Below are positions 33,061 through 46,800 of a stretch of DNA of 64,000 nt, in pieces. Source of the DNA: Marchantia polymorpha subsp. ruderalis (taxonomy: Eukaryota > Streptophyta > Marchantiopsida > Marchantiales > Marchantiaceae). The stretch covers positions 16,906,501-16,970,500 of the forward strand of contig AP031352.1 in the NCBI GenBank assembly GCA_037833965.1, given 5' to 3'. Position 1 is the first letter of the stretch. Each line of letters begins with the position of its first letter. A program made the position numbers and the translations under genes. The notes under the pieces were generated by a model. The model was not told where the DNA came from. It did not search any database and worked only from the letters and a program-made list of their open reading frames with translations.

Positions 33061-36000
33061 AGCCAACAGAGGTCCAATGATTGTACATCATCCACGACAC
33101 CCCCAGTAATACACCTCCCAAGTTCACTCATCGAAGACTCCAGTATGATCGCCAGGCACTTGCAGTCGGCGAGTTTACAGCGTAGACAGAGAAAAAAACG
33201 GACATCTACATGTTCTCATCTTCGGCATTTATCATCAAATTGTGACAATAGTTGAGAGGATTGTTCCTACTCGCTTTACAGCAGTGCTTTGGTTCAGATT
33301 TTATTTTTCGATGTGCCTACTTCTTCTTGAGCTTCTTCTTTTAATCAAAGTCTCTCTATCCATGGACTCGGTAGTCAAAGTTGGCAAACTGTCACTCCAC
33401 ATTAGCAGCAGATTTTATAAGAAGAAATCCGGACTGCGGGAGGTACTTGAAACCCTCACAGACATGGACTAGTTACGACCTCCTCCTCAAGTGACTTCTA
33501 AACTCTACCGCAGAGTCTGTCCAACTGACGGCGATGTGCTTTTCTGAGTCTCGGCTGCTAAGAGCTGCTTGGGAATGATATGCTGGAATGGTAGCCGACG
33601 TAATGTGTCCCGAAGCTAATCCTTTACTCACCGAGCTATTCAATACTTTCCCTTAAGTTGATCTCAGAGTCTGACCATTATAAGATTATAGTGGCAACGC
33701 ACTTGGTGATCAGATTATTCAAACTAGATATGTGTTCATGATAAGTTACATTAATTAACTGAAAATATCATTCAAATTGCCCAAGCAATTTTTGAGTGAT
33801 GTGAAGACTTTAAGATGATTGAACCTTTGTCTAGCGTTTTTTTATCCGCCTTTCTGGACGTGATTCAATACATGCAAGAGTTAAATGGAAAGGGTTCCAA
33901 ATTGTATTTAATGGTAAATTAGATCTTCTCAAAATTAAGCCTTCAATCACATTGTCCTGATCCGTTCGGATATTTTCTACTGCAGCAGATTTTCAGGTGT
34001 ACGGGATAAACTTTACGCTCAATGTAGAACATTTATTTTCTAACGTTTGGTTTGACGAATCCGCCGCTGAACAGTGATAAGACTGATGTGACTCGTGAAT
34101 GTACATGGGGCTCGGTATACCTACATAGCGACATTCTGAACTACACTGAAGTCGTTACATTGCACAAAAACGAGGAGCATGATAACTGTCAGACAAGACT
34201 CGCATATATAGTTCACACCTCTGGCTTTGAAATATGTCTCTTAAGGAGCTTCGCAATTTCTTCAACACAATAGTCTTCATCACATTCCATAGACCTTTCG
34301 AATCATTGAGCTCTGCCAAACGTCTGAGCTGAATGGCATCACTTCAAACGTTTCATCTCTCACGTGAATCTTCTTCCGTCTGTTTATGCCTCAGACATGA
34401 CGAGCCTCAATCTTGAAGTTGCGGAGAACAGAATCTGAAGTAATACAAACTGCTGTGTAAAAAAAAATTCCTTTGCCTGTACATTATATGTTCAACCTCA
34501 GGCCAGAAATACTGGCAGAGCAGAGCAGCTCTAACTTAGACGACAGAGAGCCCTTGGCTCACAGCTCCATACTCACAGAAAAGATGATCAGAGCCAACAC
34601 AGAAGAAAATTCAACGTACAAAGCGGGTTCGCAGTGTGCTGCAATTTGCTGGGGATAAAGGTTCACGTGAGGATCCGGATCATCTGCCAAGACCTCACTA
34701 GTAAGAGTTCCAGCATTTGTAGAAAAACTTATCAGCGCCAAAACAACAGTGTTCTTAGAACCCTCCATCCCTTTGAAAGATTCCGGATGCTCAATGCTAT
34801 CAACAACAATAGATCTGGACTGAAGATGCTATCAACTTGCTTCCATGTTGACAGAGACATTGTGGTCTGGATGACTATTCACAGTCAAGTTCAGCTGCAA
34901 GCCACTTACAAAAACAATCCTATGAGAGTTTTCAAAAGAAAATTGTTTTCTATCTTTTTCATTTTCCTCACAGCCAAACTACGGAGGACTTCGGAGACTA
35001 TTTTAGCATATTTCAAAGTCGTACACTCCAACATTCAGCAAATTACGTGAACTACCCAGTGACCAGTGATATCTGTAGGCGCGACAGGAGCTCGCCCGAC
35101 ATTCTGAATCGCCGTTTCCGTTCCCAACTCGGGAATGAATCACCTGTAACCCGATATGTTTTGTCATTTCAAAACTTTATATCTCATAGTATTGCTGAAA
35201 GTCTCATTCGGTCCATGTACACCAGCCTCATCCTGATCGAGGCAAATAAAGCATCTGTGAACCATCTCACAGACCGTCCTGGTGCCGAGAAGGCCTGAAA
35301 GTAACGAAGGGAGAATCGAATCACAACGCAATTACATAGTCATGGGCCTTTCAACATTGAACTCGGTGTCCACATTACCCGTAACTTCTGTCCAGACATG
35401 AGGGAATTCCACACACTTCCTAAAGAAGTTGTGATGAAACTGGGCCATTTCCATAGAAGCCATCTTCACGTCAGTAGTGAAGTTTTTCTTTGACTATGAC
35501 GTAACACAAGATATTTTGTGAGGTAAAATAATCGGAAAATAACTGCGTTTTGAATGTACGAAGACAAATTCAAGGTCATCATAAAATAATATCACTTGAA
35601 ATACTATATGTTTATAAAATGATAATTTCTTCGTATAGGATTCTTCGTCCCTGAAGTTTTGTAAGTAGTCTAGTAGAAAGAACATCTGAAATCTCATGTT
35701 AGACTACTGTCACAATTGTTTATCGGACTGGCACAAAAAGTTAAAAGGGCGTTTTGAGCAACTTATCTCCGGTACATGGACAATCCTGTCCTCTTATGAT
35801 TTATTGATAATTTTCCTTGAAATCTTTCTCACAATATTTTGGTCAGAGCTCAGACGCTTGACAATTCAGAGCAAGCTCACAACTTCGCACGAAGCCAGTG
35901 CAATACCTGTGGATATCCAAGACGTCCAGTGTAGAAACATAATAAAGTTTTAACTATGTAAATCGTTTTCTCGGAAGTTATTTTTATTTCTTGTCTTTAC

Positions 36001-37190
36001 ACTAAGATACGGCGGAAGTGTGAAATAACTTCTCATTTGCCAATCCCTACCAGAGTTATTACTGAAAATGAACATCTAATTGCTTTGCTGAAATGAATAA
36101 CCCAACTAAATCTTCATCCATGAGGTAAAACATATATTATGGTGTTCACTTTGTAATGCCTATCAGAAAATATCTAATTTGGATCATCATACGTGGTACA
36201 CATGCATATTTCACATGCATCTATGCTCTTGGATAGATGGCTCGCGGAACAACATTAAGTTTTTTGAAGTAAATATATTCTGCATGTAGGTCACTTTTTT
36301 GTTACTCTTGCTTTAGAGGTTCCATTAGCTATCAAAAATTTCACGAGAGAGAGCACAAACAACAAACAAATCCGTGGTATGAGACATAAACTGTAATTGT
36401 ATTTACCATATTATATTTTCAATGTAGACATCGTGTATTATTGCTCTACAGAGTAACTACTTTTCTTCTACTTCCTTCGTTTGTAGATAGTGTGAAGTAG
36501 TTAGTTCGGCTATATTAGAGGCAATATGACTTTTTTTTCTCATCCTTATGTTAACAGAGCCTAGTAATGTCAACTGTTTGACTTCATCCTTATAATAGTT
36601 GAAGTGATCTCCTCACACTTTTTCCTATATATCCTTGTTCCGTATCTTATAAGCATTCATAAGTAGTTCTTGACATGTTTTCAGAGGGATGTTGAAGCGA
36701 AACTTAGAAAAGCACTCTTGATTTTTCCTTCTGCGAAAAAAGTACTGAAATCGTGCACTCTACCAAAGAAAATTGCAATGTTTCACATCTGATTTTACTC
36801 TCAAATCTGTCTACACCTTACAAGATTCGAAACATTGCAAACCCATTTTGATAATAAAGAATGACCTTACAGTTCGCGATCAGTCTACCCAATTACTTGC
36901 ACTCATTTGTTCTTACGTGCGAAAAATACTATAATTAAAGAATAAGCTCAGCACTGAAACAAGCATGACACGTCACAAATAATACCTTGTTGCAAAAGCA
37001 CCAAATCAATGGATGTACCAAGTCGATGCAATGCCAAAGACAAAACTGCACTTCATCGACTTCGGTGGCAACTTACACATCTACTAGAATGTAACCTTCA
37101 GCGGGAGTAACGAAATTCGACCTTTGAAAATGTGATGTAGTTTCCTCGAAGTTCCAACGAACGATCAATCGATCGTTGTCTCATTACAGT
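33061..37190. other. Degenerate sequence, no gene supported
   Basis: Many short frames on both strands, none with a recognisable domain. A 69-codon minus-strand frame at 34559-34768 starts with a hydrophobic signal-like segment (NTVVLALISFSTNAGT), but nothing extends it. The sequence at about 34562-34608 weakly resembles that at 34710-34755, suggesting an old internal duplication. Confidence 0.45.
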
Positions 37191-37209
37191 GGAAGAGTGT
37201 ATACGAATT

Positions 37210-37745
37210 CTAGAGAGGGGAGAATATTCTTACGTCACTCACCTTTATATGCTCAGGCTGACAAGGATTACTGAAGCTCGCTGTCTTGTCTAGCACATCT
37301 CTCTCCTTTGCGGTCTTCGATATCCTAATCCTTCTCCAACTTGGACTGACAGTCATCATCGTCCGAACGCCCATGTGATACAACAGTTCGTGATGGCTCT
37401 CTTTCATGCTTTCTGCTGCATAGATACCACCTGTCACGAAAGCAACGGAAGGCTCTCTTCGGTTCTGTCAATCCGCTTGTCAGTTATCAGGTGCGAAGGG
37501 GTTCTTCATGTCCCGTGAGAGATGTAAACTTCCAGAGCCTGTACATATGTCGGCTACCGTGGATATCCAGGTAAGCCGAGAAACGTCACGGTCTCATCAA
37601 CCCGGATAGCTTTGACTTGCTCATCCACGTCAAAAGCTTCGTGGACCTGGAATGTCTTCTAGACAACACTCGGCGCTTTTCAGTCTCCGACTACGTCGCC
37701 GTAACAAATTCAACAGGTCAGGAGGTAACTGGTGTCGTGTCAATG
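37210..37745 (-). pseudogene. Decayed coding region, product unknown
   Basis: Minus-strand frames here look protein-like rather than random. The upper part (about 37730-37520) contains FQVHEAFDVDEQVKAIRVDE and TVTFLGLPGYPR. The lower part (37210-37437) is an open frame with ESMKESHHELLYHMGVRT. Several stops interrupt the upper part, so the region is broken. I recognise no family and cannot tell a host gene from an old element. Confidence 0.35.
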
Positions 37746-38330
37746 GTGCAGGGGCGTGTCGCGACCATTACACAAGATCGTTTTCCCCTTAGTTGACATA
37801 CCAATGTTCTAGATGCCTCCATCTTTATGAGAATGAATTACATCACTGATGTTATGATCACTTTCAGCTAGCGTGGGAAAGTAGTTGGATTCACAATGTG
37901 TCACTCCTATTTTGTGCTCGTCTTGGGCAAGTGTACTCCTTTCGAGTCTTTAGTTGGGCAAGAAATCGCTCGATTTCTCAGAGTCTCCTCAGGACCAAAA
38001 CTGCAGTGCACCGCTCTCTGAACTGGAGGCTCTGCAGAGCGTACATGGAGTGTCTGGTTGAGGACATTCCGTTACAACGTTTAGGCGTCCCCCCGGTTGC
38101 TCTGTAGGTGAACGTTGCTTCAAGTGCGAAACGTCAAGCCTTCCAAAGGCATACTCCCGCATCTGTTCTGACACCAAGGAAAGGTGCTTCGGGTGGGGCA
38201 CAATTGTCTTATCTCAGTAAGCGTGTGTGCAGGCTTTTACGTCACTACTTTCATAGATATATACAGATAATGATTTCTATATACAGTTTAGTTTACAATT
38301 TAAGAAAAGATATTATGATTTGAAAAAAAT
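37746..38330. other. Short open frames, nothing identified
   Basis: Overlapping frames on both strands at 37898-38323. None has a recognised domain. They could belong to the same decayed region as 37210-37745. Confidence 0.35.
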
Positions 38331-39570
38331 GAAAAACTAATATCATTCAAAATAAAGCTAATTCTACTAAATATATTTTCAATGTTGTATACTACTCGAA
38401 AATTCTTAAAGAGAGACAAAAAAAAACACCTTGGATTAAAGACCCCGTATCAAAACCACATTAAATAAGAAAAACTTGAGATTTAGAGAATGGAACAAGA
38501 GCAAGGGAATCATCCAGAAGGTAGAAACCAAACTGAAGGGCGGCCTTCTAGAGGTTCTAAGGTTCACTCGAATATGCACTTAAAAGAAGACGTTGGTGTG
38601 GACCCAAACTTCGAGCACTGAGAGAAGAACATAACCCAAGGTCAGTCTAGGTGACTCGCGAGCACGCGAATAGGTGTGAGCTCTCAACCACTAGATGTCG
38701 CACGGTGAGAGTGTAGTATAAAAGTGGTTCGAAACTTACTTTGTTGCTGATAGCATGTGTTGCATACTGCAGGGCTATCGAGTACAGGCTGGTTGGTCTC
38801 TTTCTCAAAAAACTAAATAAATCAAATGTTTATGCTAGTGTTAGTAAATCTAACGCTCGTGGTAATTGTTACAAGGTTCTCCACACTCCCTACCATTGTT
38901 CTCTAATTGTATTTTAAAATGGAGTCACACGTTCAACAGCAGATTCACATATATTTTGCATGATGAAACTTCTGGATTTGCCTCTTGACTTGCCCCCTAA
39001 ATGATCTGTGTAAGAGCTTCTGGTCACATTAAAAACAGCTATGAAGCTCGCATCGACAGTTAGCTTATATTTTCATTTTTGTGAAATTGGCTTGTTTCCA
39101 AAAAAAACATTTAGGCAGTCATAGACAAAGGTATAGATAAGATAAAAATGCTTCGTTGACATACGTAACTTCCAAAATGAAGCTGCAATAAGTTTCAATA
39201 TTTTTAAGTGAAAAGGAATAAATGTAGCGGTACAAAATCTCTATCATAACTCAAATTATAAATTGAAATAAGCAAAATAGTTTGTTATATGTTTGATTTA
39301 TTATTAATTTTAAAATCACCAAAGAACTAAAGTATTTCAAATCGGTAGATTCAACATTCTTGTTGTTTGGGAAATAATATAAGTGAAAATTGAACGTAAC
39401 TTGGCAAACATCCATTTTCTAAATTATCATTTTTCATTACATACTTCTATAAACTTAATTTTAAATTATATCATGATTTTACTTTAATTGAATAAAAAAT
39501 AAAATCATCAAACGAATTATTAATAATATTTGGTTGACATTATAGTTTGATTGCATATTATTCATTATAT

Positions 39571-39602
<32 letters not shown>

Positions 39603-42050
39603 ACTACTAATGCAGTCATTCATAATTCATTTTTCTTTCTGCCATTTATGATAATATCAACATCATAAAGATATTTTTCACTATATTTATAAGTTAGTTA
39701 TCGGTAACAACAATCAAATCATTCTTAGTTTTTGCAATGTGAAAGTATGTGAAGAAACTTGTGAATGTATGTATGTCACTCAATAATTTTAAATAATTAA
39801 TCATATAATAAATAAATAAATATTATCATACCAATTATGATATTATCAATATCATGAAGATATATTGTATTAGATTTCTAAGTTATTTATCAGAAATATC
39901 AATATAATTATAATTTTGGCAACGTGAAAATATGTTATGGAAGTTTTATATATGTATACATTACAAGATTTCAATTTGAGCTTCATTTTTAGTTATTTTT
40001 CAATCAAATATTAAGTCAAAGAATTAATACCATGTATTTTTTTGTTGTAAAAAATAATTAAAATAATTTATTATATAACTGTGAAATATTATTATATCTC
40101 GAACAAATTCATCAAAATAATTTAAAAATTGAACTAGTTTTATCTTAATCAATCAAGATATAATGGTAATTAATAATATGTGGTGCTATTACTCAATCAT
40201 ATAATATTAAAAAAACTTGTAGATGAGTCATTATAATCTATCATGCAAAAATTTTTTGAATCTCTTTACACTGAAATTTTATTGTATTTTTTCTTATTTT
40301 TTATTTTTGATAAAATATATTCACAAGATAAATAAAATTTAAAATATATTACATAATCAGTGATATTTTTTCAAAAAAATACGTGAAAAATTTTGAAATT
40401 TATTATTCTTTGTAAGGTTAATTTTAATTTATCTTAATCTAAATAAATGATCAAATTAATTTTAATTTTAAAAAATCTATTAAAAAAATAATTTGGATTT
40501 TTCGACAAATTGTTTACTGATGATGATTCCAGTATTATAAATAGACTGATTAGGTGTGATATATGATTAAAATTAATATTTTTCTATATGAAAATCGTAA
40601 ATCAAAATGTAACAAAACTACATTTTTTTATTAGGTTATTAAACTGGCTTTGGAAAAATTTAATGAAAGTCTTTCAACATATATGACATAAAGAATCATT
40701 GATACAAAATGGGTTAAATTTTTATTTTGTTTGAATAATAGCTAGCTAAAACAATGTAATTTATTTATTTATAAATTTTTTTCTGTAGTCATGAAGAAAA
40801 GATAGGAATTGATGTTTTTATCTTAGATTTGTCTAAGATAATCAGACTTGTATATATTGATCTAGTCAAAAAAATGTTTGACTGTGAGTATGTATGGACT
40901 ATAATAAGAATGTGTGACGTTTTAAATGATATACGTGATGATAATCTATATACACTTTTAAAAGTATAATGGAAAAGTGATACAAGTGCTTTTGGTCTGA
41001 TGAAAAAATAAATTATCTTGTCACATTCTTCCAGAAATAATAAGACATCACATTGCTTGTGACACAAGTGTGATATTATCAGTATCTCCGACCTATCTAT
41101 ATGAGCCGATGAATGAATTTCCCGATTCAACATTTTGTCGGCAACGCTGATATTACAATGTTTAACAACAATGTGTAAATCACCGACAAACTCTTAACTC
41201 AATACATGTGTAAAATTTCTTAATAGTCTTAAATTCGTATATCGAACCTTTTTGAGATATTTCTTACCCTATTACTATACGAAAATATCAAATGATGTAT
41301 GCTTTATTTACTTCAAGAATGACATTGTTATATACTTTATTATAAACCTTGTGAGGATTTATATTTGTATTTCATTAACTTGAAATTCAATCACTTTTGT
41401 TAATTTACAAGATCTAACGTTAGGCGCAACGAAAATAGACATAAGAGAACACTCTCTCACGATTGCCTCATGTGGAGGAAGTAAGATGGCTGGAAGCCAT
41501 ATATGACAATATTGGAATGAAGAAACCGAATGAATGTTTATAAGTACAATCTTCTTGGGAGAATTCCAATTATAAACCTGACCGCTTTCAAATGATTTGC
41601 TGGACAAGTTTATTCGTGATCTAGTTCTGTTACATGTATTATCAGTACTCAATGCAATGCTCTTGACCTTTTTGTTGTTTTTGAGTAGTATTATCAAAAA
41701 TAACCTACAAAAGAATAGTTTTGAGTTATTGGTGTGGTCATATTTCTCTTAATATACCTTAGTACTATAGAGGGCTTTGCTTAAAGGAAATAAAGAAACT
41801 GTTTTAGATTAATGAGAAACATTTGGAGTAGCGAAACGTCAAGGTTTGGCCCCTCCAATATTGATTCTTTATTTATATTTTGATTAACTGAAGTTAGGAA
41901 GCCAGTTAACAACATCTGGATAGAATGCATGCATTGACAACTAATTCAAGCAGCAGCAAATTTGTAAGAATTCTAAGGTTTCTGCGCTCGTTTATGATTG
42001 CAACAGGAAAAATAATATGCAACAGGAAAAATCTTTTAAAGCGGGGTACT
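38331..42050. other. AT-rich gene-free block
   Basis: Strongly AT-rich apart from a short GC-richer island at about 38500-38760. A (TTTA)n run lies at about 39567-39600. No gene is supported; minus-strand frames at 40789-41133 and 41359-41697 lack any family signature. Confidence 0.6.
39567..39600. repeat. (TTTA)n microsatellite
   Basis: About eight uninterrupted ATTT units. Confidence 0.9.
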
Positions 42051-43887
42051 GCGAGGCAGTTGGTAGGTGATAGTGACCTATTCCACGATAACAGCTGCGT
42101 AAATGACGCAAGTGCATGACTGTCACAACCCTATTGAACGTGAATGGGACCCACTGGATAATTCCCGTTTCTTATTGGCCAAGGGAATTTATTCCTTTCG
42201 AGACGAGTCAGTCTTCACCTCATCGTTGGAGGAAGATGTGACACCTGGAACGGAAACTATCTTGAAGGGCCTTCTATCGGGCACCGATCTAAGTTTACAA
42301 TTATATGCAGTTATTTACAAAAATTGCGATAACGACAAGACCGATGGCCGTAGTCTTGTTCGCTCGGTCATACGGTACGCCCCGAGTTTCATGTTAACAG
42401 AAGGATAATGTACCACATCGACGAGATTTGGGATTTGAATTTAAAAATAAAATAAAATCCAGACGACTTTGCACCGCTGTTAAGGATATCCGACGGTCCA
42501 ACTCGGAACGAGAATATCGAAAGTGCCCGAAAATAGATCGGGGTGGAAGATTAATTCGGTGTCCACCGCGTAGGTGGACAAGAACAGACGCGGTAAAAGG
42601 CCGAAATTGACGAAGTTAGGGGCCGAGGTGGAATGGGCCCGAAGTTACCCGGAGACCTGGTGAGCAGCATCCGGTTGCTAATGACCATCGACTGCGGATG
42701 CTATCGATGCGATCGTCCGGGTCTTGGTAAGAGCGTAGTGCTCGGGCAAACCGGGCGGTCCGTCCGACCAACCTCGATGGACCGCGCTTACTCACGCCCT
42801 CACGTGGTTCGAGCCATGGTCGTGAAGGTGCCGAGTAAGCAGCCCTCGATTGGCGAGATCGAGCGTTCCGACGGGTCAAAGCAACGCGGAAGAGACACGT
42901 GCGTGAGGCGCGCGGGGATTCTGAGAATCCCTCCTAATCTCCTACCGGTGGAAGTCGCTGGACGTCGTGGTCATGGTCGTCGTCGAAACAGCAGCGGGAG
43001 TGTGCGGACGAAGGAAGGGACGACGACAAGGACGGGACGGGGCCGGACGGGAGGGGAGGTCAGAGGATGGAAGGAGGGAGGGAGGGAGGGAGGGAGGGAA
43101 CAAAGTAGGCGAGAATGTGGCGACGAGAGTCGAAGGAGGCCTTAGCAGGAGGGAAAAGCGCTGCTGATCTTCATCGTCTGTTCTGCAGAGGGACGGGGGA
43201 GAGAGGAAAGAGAGGGTTTCATTATTCTCCGTTCGCTGCCATTTCGATTCCCGGGGTCGATCGATTGAGACGCTTTGACCCGACAGATAGATCGAAAGAT
43301 CGCGAGGTGGAGTTGGTGGTGGAAGAAAGCAGAGCGAGCGAGCGAGAGAGAGCTCCGCGTCGTCGTCTTCGCGGGGATCAATCCGTGTGGTGTCCTATTG
43401 CAAGCACTTTTATCGCTGAAGACTTCGAGGCATAGGTTTCGCAGGAAGGACGCCGGACACTACCAAAAAAAACGCTTTGGAGAGCGGGTGTGTAGTTTGG
43501 GAGGACAGGCAGGCAGGCAGGCAGGCAGGAAGCGCGCTCGGAAGCGAACGGCAGGTGGTGGAGTGGCGAGGGTTTGAGGGCATGATGGCAGGGCCCGCGT
43601 GATGGTAGCGGAGGACGGCTTGTATGCGAGGCGTGGAAGGGAATTAGAAGGTTCCGGTACAGATTGCTGGGTAGCCACGCGAGCGAGAAGTTGAGCGGAC
43701 TTGGAGAATCGATCTGTGTTGAACATTGAACGACGGAACGGCAGGCGACAATAGTCCCCTGATTGTTTGTTAGGAGTACGAAATCCTGGTGCGGAGTCCA
43801 GTTCTTTGACGAGGAAAGGGGCATGGTGGTGAGGCCTAGCTTATTGCGAGAATTGGAAACATAGCAGGGCCGGAGGGGCTTCGATCC
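42051..43887 (+). promoter_or_regulatory. G-rich promoter and 5' leader region of the E3 ligase gene
   Basis: Composition shifts sharply from AT-rich to G-rich before the SUD1-like start codon. The interval carries a (GGGA)n run at about 43074-43098 with further G-runs on its left, able in principle to form a G-quadruplex, and a (GGCA)n run at 43507-43530. Several upstream ATGs precede the main start. The long plus-strand frames at 42633-43145 and 43115-43435 have skewed composition and no domain, so I do not call them genes. The transcription start is not resolved. Confidence 0.55.
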
Positions 43888-46800
43888 ATGGAGATAGATG
43901 TGGTCGGGGAGCCGGGTATCCGGACTTCCCAGCCTGCCATTCCTAAACCCAGTTCTCAAGGGGAAGAACTTTTGGAAAAAGAGGCGGAGTTGGATAGGAG
44001 CAGACTAGCGGCGAGCAAAAACGCAGCAGAGGACGAAGAGGATGTGTGTAGGATCTGCCGGACTCCAGGAGATGACGAGTCTCCTCTGTATTACCCCTGT
44101 GCTTGCAGCGGCAGCATCAAGTATGTTCACCAGGACTGCTTGTTGCAATGGCTCAATCATAGCAACGCTCGGCAGTGCGAGGTACGTCCTTTCGCAGTGC
44201 TCGTGACGCTGTCTTCCACTTCCGAGTCTGTTTTGAAAGAAATATACCCGGTGTGAAGGATACTTTCGGCTCGTCTCGGTGGTCTTACTTGTGTTCTCTC
44301 ATCCCATTGGTAGTGTCTAACGAGCCTCCCCGAGCAGACTTTGAGCCTGACCGTCTTAATGAGCATGATGTAGAGATTAAGACTCTGAGGTTTCTTCTGC
44401 TGACTTGGTCTTGCTGTGAGCCTTGATGAAGATCTCCATCGGTTTCTGTGAACATTTTATTATCTTCAATTAATTTGGGCGTTTCCACCATCGAACAAGG
44501 TCAGTCTGTTTGTAGAAAAAGCTTGGTAGTGCATGACCTGCCGAGAGCAGAGTTTGGGAAACTTGTCAAATCTGTGAGATGTCATTTACTCCCGGAACTG
44601 CTCAGGTATATTTGGGTGTATTGCCCCATCTAAGCTTGTTAGTCTCCTCTTTAAAACACAAGAATCTGGAACGTGTCTCTTACATCACCTGATGCATTTG
44701 ATTGGTTATCTAGGGCAATTTCATGGGGTGCCATAGCTAGTCCTCGGTGTTTGGATCCATGAGGAGATTCTCCTCCGCAATTGGGTCACTGCTGCTTGTG
44801 CTTGAGAAAGGAGGAAGGCTTTACGTTTATGTGTCGTTCGCCGTGTCTGTAATTGTATTTTAGGGTTTCACATCGGTCCACTTAACGTTTCAAAGATGGA
44901 TTGGTGGAAAAGGTATTTGGAAGTAAAATCTATTGTTTTTGGCCATTATAATCTGGAAGGGTGAACAAGTTGTACTCTGGTGAACCCTCAGTAACACCTT
45001 GTGACTTTGTAAACTATGGCAGGTCTGCAAGCACGCGTTCTCTTTCTCCCCAGTTTATGCAGAAAATGCTCCCAGTAGGCTGCCGTTTCAAGAGCTCCTT
45101 CTCGGGCTTGTTATGAAGGCAGCTCGCGGTGTTCGCTTTTTTTGTCGTCTCACATTTGTCCTGTCCGTATGGCTGCTCTTCATCCCTTTTACTACCTTCT
45201 GGATTTGGCGGTTCACTTTCGTGAGGAGTTTCAACGAGGCTCACAAGCTTTTTATCAGCCGATTCACACCTGGGCTTCTCCTCACGGACTGCCTGCACGG
45301 ATTCCTATTATCAGCTGGAATTGTGTTCATATTTTTGGGTGCCACTTCTTTGAGGGAGTACTTCAGGCATCTACGAGAGCTTGATCCACCGGTAGATCGA
45401 GGTGATGAAGGTGTAGATAGGCAAAGGCCAGGGAGGCAGGCAGGTCGCGATGCCCATGGCGTAGTCGGTAGAGGAGCACCTGCAGTAGACGTTCATGAAC
45501 CCCTTCTTCAACCCGGTGCCGGTGCCGTTGTCAACGCAGATGGACCTGGTGGTCAGGGCATAGCCGCAGGGGCAGGACAACTTATTAGAAGAAACGCAGA
45601 AAATGTTGCAGCCCGGTTGGAGATGCAGGCAGCTCGTTTGGAAGCTCATGTTGAGCAGATGTTTGATGCAGTGGAAGATGCAGATGGCGCCGAAGATGTT
45701 CCATTTGACGAGCTCGTCGGAATGCAGGGCCCTGTTTTCCATCTAATTGAGAATGCTATAACGGTCAGTTTTCTTATACCCAGAGCGTTTGTAGGCTTGA
45801 TCGAGGTCATAATCTTGATAGTTCCATGTCGTGAGTTGTGTTTTTAGCTCGAAATAATTTTTGTACTTGAAGGGCATTCTAGACGAAATTGGGAAGACTT
45901 GCGTTGCAGAGCAATGCCGAATTTTCTTGTTTATTCCCCTGATAAGAAGATTGCTAGGTAGGGGACCCCCAACATTTTGGTTCAAATCACCTTTCAGAGC
46001 TCAATAGCCAGTCTCACATTTTTGTACTTTGTGACATGACTGCAGGTGTTGGCTAGTAATGCCATCTTCCTGGCCCTTGTGGCACTTTTGCCGTTTACAA
46101 TTGGGAGGGTGGTGTTATCTCTATTTTCCCGCGTGGTAGTTGCCACGTACAGTCCCAATGGAATGATAGCATCGAACATCACATCTATTATGAGTACTGG
46201 AAAAGTACCTTTGGCGAATATGTCATCAATTCTTGCAGCCAAGTCCATGCTCTTTGATATCATGAGTTCCAATACCACCATCGAAAATGTCGTCAGTGGT
46301 GGTGCTGCTTTCGGTGGAGTAACTTCTGCTTTGAGTACGAAGGGCATGAGCAACAAGGTTACAGAGGCGATGGTCGCAGCGCTGCGTCTTTCAGATGCTG
46401 CAACAGTAGCTGTCGGTTATGGCTTCATTCTCGTAGTCTTAAGTGTGTATCTTGGCCTGATAGCCCTGATTAGATATAGCAGAGGGGAGCCCATTACAGT
46501 TGGGCGTATCCACGGAGTCGCTACGATGGCGGAAGCCGCACCTTCAGTAGCCAGGCAGGTTATGGCCGGAGTAAAGTACATGGCAACGATGGTGAAGGTT
46601 GCTTTCCTCTTGATTATTGAACTGGGAGTGTTCCCGCTTATGTGTGGGTGGTGGCTTGATATTTGCACCCTTGGTATGCTGGACGTCTCAATAGCCCAGC
46701 GCGTCGAGTTTTTCTGGTCCTCACCACTAACGAGTTCACTTCTCCACTGGCTCGTCGGGATCGTCTACATGTTACAAATAAGCGTCTTCGTGAGCCTTCT

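Noticed and set aside
38640-38740. Second B-box-like motif (GGTTCGAAACT)
   Set aside because: No tRNA fold or A box is visible upstream.
42633-43435. Plus-strand frames of 170 and 106 codons before the E3 ligase
   Set aside because: They lie in G-rich simple-sequence DNA, overlap each other in different frames and show only Arg/Gly-rich low-complexity products.
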